From assembly GCF_003732665.1 (NCBI RefSeq), contig NZ_MOBP01000007.1, positions 17,275-81,274 of the forward strand: a stretch of 64,000 nucleotides of DNA, given 5' to 3'. The notes under the pieces are model-generated. The model was not told the origin of the DNA and made no database searches. It worked only from the letters and a program-made list of their open reading frames with translations. The DNA comes from Pseudomonas frederiksbergensis (GTDB taxonomy: Bacteria > Pseudomonadota > Gammaproteobacteria > Pseudomonadales > Pseudomonadaceae). The number at the start of each line of letters is the position of its first letter. The first letter of the stretch is position 1. The translations under genes were made by a program, and so were the position numbers. Below are positions 30,526 through 40,700 of this stretch, one piece after another.

Positions 30526-32706
30526 CTAGACGGCCGCAGAGCCGACACGGCCCTTGCGCAGTGCATCGATGACCGCTTCTTTCGGACCGTCGGCGACGAT
30601 CCGTCCGTTGTCCAGCACCACCAGTCGATCCACCAGGCTCAGCATCGAGGTACGGTGGGTGACCAGCAGCAGGGTTTTGCCCTGGACCCAGCTATGAAGT
30701 TTTTGCCGCAGGACGTCTTCGCTGCTGTTGTCCATGGCGCTGGTGGGTTCGTCGAGCAACATGATCGGCGGGTCCAGCAACAAGGCCCGGGCCAGCAACA
30801 CTGCCTGACGCTGGCCACCAGAGAGCAGTTGCCCGCGTTCACCCACGGGGCGGTCGAAGCCTTGCGGATGTTGGCGCGCAAGATCGGTGACGCCGGTCAA
30901 TTCCGCGACTTCGAGCATCCGTGAGTCGCTGACGTAACGGGCGCCGAGGGTCAGGTTGTCGCGCAGGCTGCCGGCCAGCAGCGGCAAGTCATGGGCGACG
31001 TAGCCGATCTGTTGCCGCAGGTCGGCGACGTCCAGTTGCCGCAGGTCCAGGCCATCGAGCAGCAACTGGCCTTCTTCCGGGGCGTAGAAGCCCATGACCA
31101 AACGGGCGAGGGTACTTTTGCCCGAACCGCTGCGGCCGATGATGCCGATGCGTTCACCGGGTTTGACACTGAAACTGATGTTCGACAGCGCCGGAGCGTT
31201 CTGGCCGTTGTAGTGGAAGGTCACGCCGCTGACGTCCATCGCCCCTTGCAGTTGTGTGCGTTCCAGCGGCCGTTGTTTGGGGTCACGTTCCTGGGGCAAT
31301 GACATCAGCGCATCGGTGCTGCGCATGGTCAGTTGCGCTTGTTGGTAGCGGGTGATCAAACCGGCGATCTGGCCCAGCGGTGCGAGCACCCGGCTGCCGA
31401 GCATGTAGGTCGCCACCAGCGCGCCGACGCTGAGGTTGCCGGCGATGATGCTGTAGACCCCGGCAACAATGGTCGCCATGCCGGAGAATTGCTGGATGAA
31501 CAGCGTGCCGTTGGTCGCCAGCGCCGAGAGGTTGCGCGCATGGCTGTCGAGGCGGGTGAGGGCGCCGTGGGTGCTTTCCCATTTGTGCTGGCGCTCGCTT
31601 TCGGCGCTGCACGCTTTCAGGGTTTCCAGGCCGCCGAGGGTTTCGATCAGCAGCGCCTGGCGTTCGGCACCGAGGCTAAGACTTTTTTGCACGGTGTCGC
31701 GCAAACGTACCTGGATCACCATCGCGAAAATGATCGTGATCGGGAACGCCAGCAGCGGAATCACCACCAGCCAGCCGCCGAGCAAACCGATCACCACCAG
31801 CATCAACACGGCGAACGGCAGGTCGATCAGGCTGGTCAGGGTCACGGCGGTGAGAAATTCCCGCAGGCCCTGGAAGTCGTGGATGCTTTGGGCGAAACCG
31901 CCAATGGTCGCCGGCCGGGCTTTCATCGCCATGCCGGTGATGCGTTCGAACAGGGTCGCGGACAGGATCACGTCGGTTTTCTTGCCGGCGGTGTCGAGCA
32001 AATGCGCGCGGACCACCCGCAGCACCAGTTCGAAACCGGTGCCGATCAGCAGGCCGATGGCCAATACCCACAGGGTCGAAACGGCCTGGTTCGGCACCAC
32101 CCGGTCGTAGGTCTGCATCACGAACAGGGGCACCATCAGCCCCAGCAGGTTGATCAGGAAACTGGCGAGGATCGCGTCGCTGTATAGCCATTTCGACAGC
32201 TTCAGCGTGTCGCGAAACCACGCTTCGACCCGCGGCACGAGGGGGGAGCGCAGGTCTTCCAGTTCATGGCGCGGCCGGGCGAATAGCGCCTGGCCACTGT
32301 AATTGGCGGTCAGCTCTTCACGGCTGACCCATTGTTCCCCACCCTCGGCTTCGCTGGGCAGGATCAGTAACTGACCGTCATCGCCAAAACGCCGGAGCAC
32401 GGCGGTGCGGCCGTCGTTGAGGATCAGCAGGACCGGCAGGTTGAGCGCGGAAATATCCGCCAGCTCCCGACGCAGCAAACGTGCCTGCAAACCCGCCCGG
32501 GCGGCTGCGCGGGGCAGCAGGTCCAGGCTCATGCGTTGCTTGTTCAGGGGCAGGCCGGCACTCAGGCTGGCGCGGCTGACCGCCGCGCCGTGGAGTTTGC
32601 AGAGGATCAGCAGACCGTCCAGAAGCGGGTCATCGAAGCTCAGGCGCGGATCGACCCCAGTATTGCCGGGTTCCATGCTGGTCAAATTGATCGCTCCTGT
32701 TGGCAT
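30526..32706 (-). CDS. lapB: Type I secretion ABC transporter LapB
   Basis: This gene encodes 726 residues when started at the ATG at 32706; a GTG at 32718 lies too close to GGAGG, and an ATG at 32676 is also possible. Residues about 20-140 form a C39-peptidase-like domain, probably without protease activity as is usual in LapB-type pumps. Six membrane helices follow (residues about 160-440). The ATPase has IGRSGSGKSTLARL (Walker A), QLLSGGQRQ (signature), PIMLLDEPTS (Walker B) and LLVTHRTS (switch histidine). It powers one-step export of LapA. It lies between lapE and lapC on one strand, with a hairpin repeat upstream. Confidence 0.9.
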   Translation of the reverse strand: MPTGAINLTSMEPGNTGVDPRLSFDDPLLDGLLILCKLHGAAVSRASLSAGLPLNKQRMSLDLLPRAAARAGLQARLLRRELADISALNLPVLLILNDGRTAVLRRFGDDGQLLILPSEAEGGEQWVSREELTANYSGQALFARPRHELEDLRSPLVPRVEAWFRDTLKLSKWLYSDAILASFLINLLGLMVPLFVMQTYDRVVPNQAVSTLWVLAIGLLIGTGFELVLRVVRAHLLDTAGKKTDVILSATLFERITGMAMKARPATIGGFAQSIHDFQGLREFLTAVTLTSLIDLPFAVLMLVVIGLLGGWLVVIPLLAFPITIIFAMVIQVRLRDTVQKSLSLGAERQALLIETLGGLETLKACSAESERQHKWESTHGALTRLDSHARNLSALATNGTLFIQQFSGMATIVAGVYSIIAGNLSVGALVATYMLGSRVLAPLGQIAGLITRYQQAQLTMRSTDALMSLPQERDPKQRPLERTQLQGAMDVSGVTFHYNGQNAPALSNISFSVKPGERIGIIGRSGSGKSTLARLVMGFYAPEEGQLLLDGLDLRQLDVADLRQQIGYVAHDLPLLAGSLRDNLTLGARYVSDSRMLEVAELTGVTDLARQHPQGFDRPVGERGQLLSGGQRQAVLLARALLLDPPIMLLDEPTSAMDNSSEDVLRQKLHSWVQGKTLLLVTHRTSMLSLVDRLVVLDNGRIVADGPKEAVIDALRKGRVGSAAV

Positions 32707-32727
32707 AGGTAACAACACACCTCCCTG

Positions 32728-32808
32728 CGTAGGAGCTGCCGAAGGCTGCGATCTTTTGATCTTAAAAAAATCAAAATCAAAAGATCGCAGCCTGCGGCAG
32801 CTCCTACG
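32728..32808. repeat. Type 3 inverted repeat (GTAGGAGCTGCCG)
   Basis: CGTAGGAGCTGCCGAAGGCT then GCGATCTTTTGAT pairs with ATCAAAAGATCGC then AGCCTGCGGCAGCTCCTACG, a near-perfect stem of about 33 bp between lapE and lapB. The same family occurs at 47736-47810. It may slow exonucleases or transcription between the two genes. Confidence 0.85.
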
Positions 32809-32814
32809 CGGGGT

Positions 32815-34173
32815 TTATTTCAGTTCAGGCAAACGGGCTTCGTTTTTCACTTCCGAGGAAGCGATCGCGTCAGCAGGCAGCACCACCCGTTGTTTGCTCA
32901 GCAACTCACCCATGTTCGCCAGCACGCGGTACATCGAGTATTCCTCGGTGTAGCGCACTTCGGTGTAGCGGCGGTTGGCGTTGTAGAGCTCGTTTTCGCT
33001 GTCGAGCAAGTCGAGCAGGGTCCGTTGGCCGAGGCCGAACTGATCCTGGTAGGCCGCGCGCACGCGTTTGGTGGTTTCCGCGTATTCACGCGCCGTCGGG
33101 GTTTGTTTCTTGGCATTGACCATGGCGTTCCAGGCCAGGTGAATGTTTTCGTTGAGCTGGCGCAGGGCGTTGTTGCGGATGTCCATGGCCTGGTTGATCT
33201 GATGCGCATCGGAGGCCAGGCGCGCCTTGTCGCTGCCGCCGCGGAACAGGTTGTAGTTCATGATCACGCCCACGCGCCATTCGTTGTCGTGGCCTTCATC
33301 GCCCTGCACGTTGTTGTTCGCACCCACTGCGGCTTCGGCGTCGAAGCGAGGGTAGAACGGCGACTTGGCGACTTCGTACTGGCTCTCGGCCGATTGCACG
33401 TCGGCCTGGGCGGATTTCAGGTACGGGTTGTTTTCCACCATGCTCTGCTGGGCTTCCGGTAGGCTGGTGGGCAATTCGCCGCGGGTCGATGCCGGGGTTT
33501 CCAGTTCATCGGGGATACGCCCGACAACGCTGTAGAAGTTCGACTCGGCGTCAGCCAGATCCACTTCGGCGGTGTCCAGGTTGTTCTGCGCCAGTGCCCG
33601 GCGAGCGGTGGACTGATCGGAGTCGGCGTTGCTGCCGACACCGCGCTGGGTGCGCAGACCAATCTGATCGTTGACCCGCATGTGCGCTTGCAGGTTGTTC
33701 TTGGCCAGCGTCACCAGTTCACGGCGCTTGAGCACTTCGAGGTAGACCTCGATGGTGCGCAGGGCCAGATCCTGGGCGGTGCCCTGGGCGTAATAGGCCC
33801 GGGAGTTGGACACGCCTTTGGTGCGTTCGACCTCATTCGCGGTATTGAAGCCGTCGAACAGCATCTGCCGCAGACGCAGTTCCGACTGGGTGTAGTTGAG
33901 GATTTCGGTGTGGTGATTACCGAAAGCCCGGGTGTTGGTGTTATCGCTGTAGCCGCGCCCGTAAGCAGCGTTCAAATCTACCGATGGATAGAAGCCCCCT
34001 TTGGCGACTTTCACCTGTTCATCCGCTGAAAGGCGCGCGTCCACGCGCGATGCAAGTTCCGGGTGTGTTGCGATGGTGCTTTGGATCGCGTCGGTCAACG
34101 ACATGGCCTGAGCCTGAGAAGTGCAGGCCATGGCCAGCAAAACCGCGCTGCAGAGGGGGGTTAAAAGGCGCAT
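32815..34173 (-). CDS. lapE: TolC-family outer-membrane channel LapE
   Basis: This gene encodes 452 residues with GGGAGAA seven bases before the ATG at 34173. A signal peptide (MRLLTPLCSAVLLAMACTSQ, then AQA) is followed by AMSLTDAIQSTIATHPELAS. Two repeats of long helices and short beta segments follow (YPSVDLNAAYGRGYSDN; later YPRFDAEAAVGANNN), giving the trimeric TolC tunnel. QFGLGQRTLLDLLDSENELY is the TolC C-terminal signature. It is the first gene of the lapEBC operon, divergent from lapA. A FleQ-like palindrome lies 39 bases upstream of its start. Confidence 0.9.
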   Translation of the reverse strand: MRLLTPLCSAVLLAMACTSQAQAMSLTDAIQSTIATHPELASRVDARLSADEQVKVAKGGFYPSVDLNAAYGRGYSDNTNTRAFGNHHTEILNYTQSELRLRQMLFDGFNTANEVERTKGVSNSRAYYAQGTAQDLALRTIEVYLEVLKRRELVTLAKNNLQAHMRVNDQIGLRTQRGVGSNADSDQSTARRALAQNNLDTAEVDLADAESNFYSVVGRIPDELETPASTRGELPTSLPEAQQSMVENNPYLKSAQADVQSAESQYEVAKSPFYPRFDAEAAVGANNNVQGDEGHDNEWRVGVIMNYNLFRGGSDKARLASDAHQINQAMDIRNNALRQLNENIHLAWNAMVNAKKQTPTAREYAETTKRVRAAYQDQFGLGQRTLLDLLDSENELYNANRRYTEVRYTEEYSMYRVLANMGELLSKQRVVLPADAIASSEVKNEARLPELK

Positions 34174-34211
34174 GGGTACTTCTCCCTGGGTTCCTGATGG
34201 TGCTTACTTGT

Positions 34212-34227
34212 CGTCAAATGTTTGACG
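34212..34227. promoter_or_regulatory. FleQ-box-like palindrome between lapE and lapA
   Basis: CGTCAAATGTTTGACG is a perfect 16-base palindrome with the GTCA-N6-TGAC layout of FleQ boxes (consensus GTCANTAAATTGAC, recalled). FleQ is a c-di-GMP-responsive regulator known to act on lap genes in Pseudomonas. Confidence 0.5.
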
Positions 34228-34439
34228 CTATTTATAGGTAAAACCGTTTCACTCTTGTAACAACAGAGCTAAGAACATTCTGGGGAAAACCTAAGAACTA
34301 TTTCTCATAAGGCTTATGTCAAAAAAAACTTATGCGCTCTGAAAAATCCAGCACATTGTTCAATCCGAAAGCCCTTGATTTGTGAGCCTTAGGGAGCTCC
34401 TGAGGGTTTTTAGGAAAGTTCCATCCACTTAGCGACATA

Positions 34440-34764
34440 GGGCGGAGAAGTGCTGGAGGGGAGGGAAGTGGGACGGTTTTAGAGCGACAGTTTTTTGTCG
34501 CTCTGGTGCTTCAGAACCGTTACGCATCGCTCGCAGGGAGGTTGTTCCTCAAGTGGAACCCGATGCCATTGATTGCAGAGGGTTTTATGCCGAGCCGGAC
34601 AAATGGCCCGCGAACGACACGCTTGGCGAGAACGTCGCCAGGAATGCGCTTTACTTCGGTAAAACGCATTCCGGTAGACGATCCGCCAGGCAAGCCCGCT
34701 TTCGCCATAAGCATGTTCTTCGCACAACCAGGTGCCGACAGCGGTTGGCAGCGAGGAGATGCAC
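34440..34764 (+). promoter_or_regulatory. Structured 5' leader of lapA
   Basis: The intergenic gap of 591 bases has no gene. Its right half folds strongly on the + strand: AGAGCGACA (34481-34489) with TGTCGCTCT (34496-34504); GTTCC/GGAAC near 34544-34558; GGCGA (34625-34629) with TCGCC (34635-34639); and GGAATGCG (34641-34648) plus TTTAC with a TTCG loop, GTAAA and CGCATTCC (34665-34672). The lapA ribosome site GAGGAG follows at 34753. It may control mRNA stability or translation. Confidence 0.5.
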
Positions 34765-37700
34765 ATGGCTACGCTCATCGGAATCGTCAGTAAGGTTATT
34801 GGTCAGGTGTTCGCGGTCGCGGCCGACGGTACTCGACGCGTGTTGGTCGAAGGCGACCGGTTGTTTGCCGGCGATCAACTGGTCACCGGGGAAGAAGGCG
34901 CGGTGGCGGTGCATCTGCAAAATGGCCAGGAACTGACCCTGGGGCGTGGCAGTAGCCTGCAAATGACCTCGCAACTGCTCGCGCATCAGGCGCCCCACGT
35001 GGACACGCCTGAAGCGGTGACGCCGACTGAAGCTCAGTTGACCGACGTACAAAAACTCCAGCAAGCCATCGCGGCCGGCGCCGACCCGACCCAAACCGGT
35101 GAAGCCACTGCAGCGGGCCCGCAGGCGACAGGTGCCCCTGGTGGTGCCCTGGGTGGCGGTCACAATTTCGTGCTGCTGGAAGAAGTGGGCGGGCGGGTCG
35201 ATCCGACCATCGGATTCCCGACTGCCGGTTTCGGCGGCATTCCCGAAATTCCTGAAGAACGGCACAACGCCGACGTGCAGCAGAACGACAACACCGTGGT
35301 CGTGCCACCGGTGAATAACATCGTCACCCTCGGCGGCCTCGACACCGCTGGCGGTGAGCTGACCCTCAACGAAGCCAATCTGCCCGACGGCTCGGCGGCC
35401 AATCCAGCGGCCCTGACGCAAAGCGGCACCTTCACCGTGACCGCGCCCGATGGCCTGCTGAGTCTCAACATCGGCGGCATCAACGTGATCAGCGGCGGCG
35501 CGGCCTCGGGCTTCCCGCAATCGATCACCACCCAACTCGGCAACACCCTGACCATCACCGGCTACAACCCGGCCACTGGCGTGGTGAGTTACAGCTACAC
35601 CCTCAACGGCAACGACACCCATTCGGCCGGCGATGGCGCCAACAATCTCAGCGAACAATTCACCGTGGTCGCGGGTGATACCAATGGCGACACGGCCACC
35701 GGTTCACTGGACATCAACATCACCGACGACGTGCCCAAGGCTATCGATGACAACAACGGCACCGCGTCGGAAACCCTGCTGACGCTGACCGGCAACGTGC
35801 TGACCAACGATGTGCAAGGCGCGGATCGCGTGGCCGTTGGCCCAACCAGCGGTCCGATCACTCCCGGCACCTTCGTGGGAACTTACGGCACCTTGGTGCT
35901 CAACGCCAACGGCACCTACACCTACACGCTCAATACCAGCGATGCGGATTTCAAAGCGCTGCACGGCGGCGGCAATGGCACGGAAACGTTCGCCTACACC
36001 CTCACCGACGCTGATGGCGACTCCAGCACCGCCAACCTGGTGCTGCAAATCCACAACAACGATGACCCGGTGACGATTGGCGGGTTGAACGTTGAAGGCG
36101 GCGAACTCAGCGTCTTCGAGAAAAACCTCAGCCTCGGCAGCGCCCCTGACAGCACGCAGCTGACTCAAAACGGCACCTTCACCATCACCGCCCTCGATGG
36201 CGTGCAAACTTTGAGTGTGGGCGGCATCACCGTGGTTAGCGGTGGCGTGGCGTCCGGTTTCCCACAATCGATTGCGACCGGTTTGGGCAATACCCTGACC
36301 ATCACAGGGTTCGATGCAACGACAGGCGTGGTCAGTTACAGCTACACGCTCAATGGCAACGACGCGCACCCAACCGCTGGCGGCGCGAACAATTTGCCTG
36401 AGCAATTTGCAGTGACGGTGGTCGACGACAACGGCACCACCGCCAACGGTTCGCTGGACGTCAATGTGATCGACGACGTGCCAAAAGCGGTGGACGACAG
36501 CAACGCAGGTACGGCCTCGGAAACCCTTCTGACGCTGAACGGCAACGTGCTGACCAACGACGTGCAAGGCGCCGACCGCGTAGCGACTGGCCCGGTTACG
36601 CCGGGTACTTTCGCCGGGACCTACGGCACACTCGTTCTGAACGCGAATGGCACCTACACCTACACGCTGAACACCAGCGACGCCGACTTCAAAGCACTGC
36701 ACGGCGGCGGCAATGGCACCGAGAATTTCACTTACACCATTACCGATTCGGACGGCGACACCAGCACCGCCAACCTCGTCTTGCAGATTCACAACAACGA
36801 CGACCCGGTGATCATCAATGGCCTGAACGTTGAAGGCGGCGAGCTGACGGTCTACGAGAAAAACCTCAGCCTCGGCAGCGCCCCTGACAGCACGCAACTG
36901 ACTCAAAACGGCACCTTCACCATCACGGCTTTGGATGGTGTGCAGACCTTGAGCGTCGGTGGTATCACTGTGGTCAGCGGTGGCGTGGCCGCCGGTTTCC
37001 CACAATCGATTGCGACCGGTTTGGGCAATACCCTGACCATCACCGGATTCGATGCAACGACAGGCGTGGTCAGTTACAGCTACACGCTCAATGGCAACGA
37101 CGCGCATCCAACTGCTGGCGGCGCGAACAATTTGCCTGAGCAATTCGCCGTGACCGTGGTCGATGACAACGGCACCACGGCCAACGGTTCGCTGGACGTC
37201 AACGTCATCGACGACGTGCCAAAAGCGGTGGACGACAGCAACGCTGGCACTGCGTCTGAAACCCTGCTGACGCTGAACGGCAACGTGCTGACCAACGACG
37301 TACAAGGCGCGGATCGCGTAGCGACCGGACCTGTAACCCCCGGCACTTTCGCCGGGACTTACGGCACTCTGGTGTTGAATGCCAACGGGACCTACACCTA
37401 CACGCTCAATACCACTGATGCAGATTTCAAAGCCCTGCACGGCGGTGGCAACGGCACCGAAAACTTCACCTACACCATCACCGACTCGGATGGCGACACC
37501 AGCACCGCCAACCTTGTATTGCAAATTCACAACAACGATGACCCGGTCATCATCAATGGCTTGAACGTCGAGGGCGGCGAACTCACCGTCTTCGAGAAAA
37601 ACCTGAGCTTGGGCAGTGCGCCGGATTCCACGGCGTTGACCCAAAACGGCACGTTCACCATCACCGCCCTCGATGGCGTGCAAACCCTCACTGTCGGCGG

Positions 37701-40700
37701 CATCACCGTCGTCAGCGGCGGTGTGGCCGCTGGTTTCCCACAATCAATTCCGACCGGTTTGGGCAATACCCTGACCATCACCGGTTTCGATGCCACCACC
37801 GGCGTGGTCAGTTACAGCTACACGTTGAACGGCAACGATGCGCATCCGACTGCGGGCGGCGCAAACAATCTGCCTGAGCAATTTGCGGTGACCGTAGTCG
37901 ACGACAACGGCACCACGGCCAACGGCTCCCTGGACGTCAACGTCATCGACGATCTGCCAAAAGCGGTGGACGACAGCAATGCGAGCACAGCTTCTGAAAC
38001 CCTGCTGACACTGAACGGCAACGTGCTGACCAACGACGTGCAAGGCGCGGATCGTGTGGCGACCGGACCTGTAACCCCCGGCACCTTCGCCGGCACCTAC
38101 GGCACCTTGGTGTTGAATGCCAACGGGACCTACACCTACACGCTCAATACCACTGATGCAGATTTCAAAGCCTTGCACGGCGGCGGCAACGGCACCGAGA
38201 ATTTCACCTACACCATCACCGACTCGGATGGCGACACCAGCACCGCCAACCTTGTATTGCAGATCCACAACAACGATGACCCGGTCATCATCAACGGCCT
38301 GAACGTCGAGGGCGGCGAACTTACTGTCTACGAGAAAAACCTCAGCCTCGGCAGCGCGCCCGACAGCACCCAACTGACCCAAAGCGGCACCTTCACCATT
38401 ACCGCCCTCGATGGCGTGCAAACCCTCACTGTCGGCGGCATCACCGTTGTCAGCGGCGGTGTGGCCGCTGGTTTCCCACAATCCATCCCGACCGGTTTGG
38501 GCAATACCCTGACCATCACCGGTTTCGATGCCACCACCGGGGTCGTCAGCTACAGCTACACCCTCAACGGCAACGACGCGCACCCAACCGCCAATGGCGC
38601 GAACAATCTGCCTGAGCAGTTCGCCGTCACTGTGGTCGATGACAACGGCACCACCGCCAACGCCACGTTGGACGTCAACGTCATCGACGACCTGCCAAAA
38701 GCCGTGAACGACAGCAACGCCGGCACCGCCTCGGAAAGCCTGTTGACCCTCAACGGCAACGTACTGACCAACGACGTGCAAGGCGCGGATCGCGTGGCAA
38801 CCGGACCTGTAACCCCCGGCACCTTCACCGGCACATACGGCACCCTGGTCCTCAACGCCAACGGCACCTACACCTACACCTTGAACACCAGCGACGCCGA
38901 CTTCAAAAACCTGCACGGCAATGGCAACGGCACTGAAAACTTCACCTACACCCTCACCGATGCCGACGGCGATACCAGCACCGCGACCCTGGTGCTGCAA
39001 ATCCACAACAACGACGACCCGGTGACCCTCAACGGCCTCGATGTCGTGGGCGGCGAGTTGACGGTCTACGAAAAAAACCTCAGCGACGGCACCAGCCCCA
39101 ATACGCCAGCGCTGACCCAGAGCGGCACCTTCACCGTTACCGCGCTGGACGGTTTGCAAACCCTCGATGTGGGCGGCATTCATGTGGTGGTCGGTGGCGT
39201 GGCAGCCGGTTTCCCGCAATCGATCGTCACACCGCTGGGCAGTACGCTGACCGTCACCGGTTATAACGCGACCACGGGCGTTGTCAGTTACAGCTACACC
39301 CTGGTGGATCCTGAAACCCACCCAACCGCCAACGGTGCGAACAGCATCACTGAAAACTTCAACGTGGTGGCGACGGACACCGACGGCAGCACGGCCACCA
39401 ATCAAATCAACGTTAATATCGTCGACGATTTGCCGACGGCCCACGCCGACAGCGCGTCGGTGGCCGAGGGCGCGACGGTGTCGGGCAACGTGCTGGATAA
39501 CGACATCGGCGGTGCCGACGGCCCGGCGCTCACGGGCGCAGTGGTCGGTGTGCGCGCCGGCGGCGACACCTCGACCTCGGCCATCGGCGGCCTGGGCACT
39601 CAGATCAACGGCACCTACGGTTACCTGACCCTGGATGCCAACGGCAATGCGGTCTATCACAGCACGCCCAATGCGGTGAACGCACCGGGCGCCACCGATA
39701 CCTTCGTCTACACCGTGCGCGATGCCGATGGCGATGAAAGCACCACCACCATCACCATCGACGTGTCGAATAGCTGCATCAAAGCGGTCAGCGACACCGA
39801 CGTCACCGTCTACGAAAAAGCCCTGGATCTGACGAAGGATGGTCAGGACCTGGCAGCCGGCACCGTCGTCGGCAGCGACCCAAGCAGCACCGGCGAAACC
39901 GCCAGCGGCACTCTGGTCGGCTCGGTCACCGGGGCCATCGGCGCGATCACTTACACCCTGGTGGGCAGCGCCAATGGCGCCTATGGCCAGATTGTGCTCA
40001 ACCCCAACGGCACGTACACCTACACCCTGACATCGCCTGCGAGCACCACGCCCCACGCCGATGATGGCGCTAACACGCTGACTGAAAGCTTCACCTACCA
40101 GGCCACCGACTCCCTGGGCAACATCAGCACCAGCACCATCGTCGTGCAGATCGTCGATGACGTGCCAAAAGCCGTCAACGACAGCAACGCGAGCGCAGCG
40201 TCGGAAACCGCGTTGACCCTTAACGGCAACGTCCTGACCAACGACATTCAGGGCGCGGACCAGGTCGCCACCGGGCCGAACGCCGGACCGGTCACCCCCG
40301 GCACCTTCACCGGCACCTACGGCACACTCGTGCTCAATGCCAATGGCACCTACACCTACACCTTGAACCCCAACGATGCAGACTTCAAAAACCTGCACGG
40401 CGGCGGCAATGGCACCGAAACATTCGCCTACACCATCACCGACTCGGACGGCGACACCAGCACCGCCAACCTGGTGCTGCAAATCCACAACAACGACGAC
40501 CCGGTTGTCCTCAACGGCCTCAACGTCAATGGCGGCGAGCTGACTGTCTACGAGAAAAACCTCAGCGACGGCACCAGCCCTAACACGCCAGCCCTGACCC
40601 AGAGCGGCACCTTCACCGTCACCGCGCTGGACGGTTTGCAAACCCTCGATGTCGGCGGCATTCATGTGGTCGCCGGCGGCGTGGCCGCAGGCTTCCCGCA

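Noticed and set aside
34479..34778. Short frames on both strands in the lapA leader
   Set aside because: They cross strong hairpins, lack ribosome sites and overlap the lapA start.
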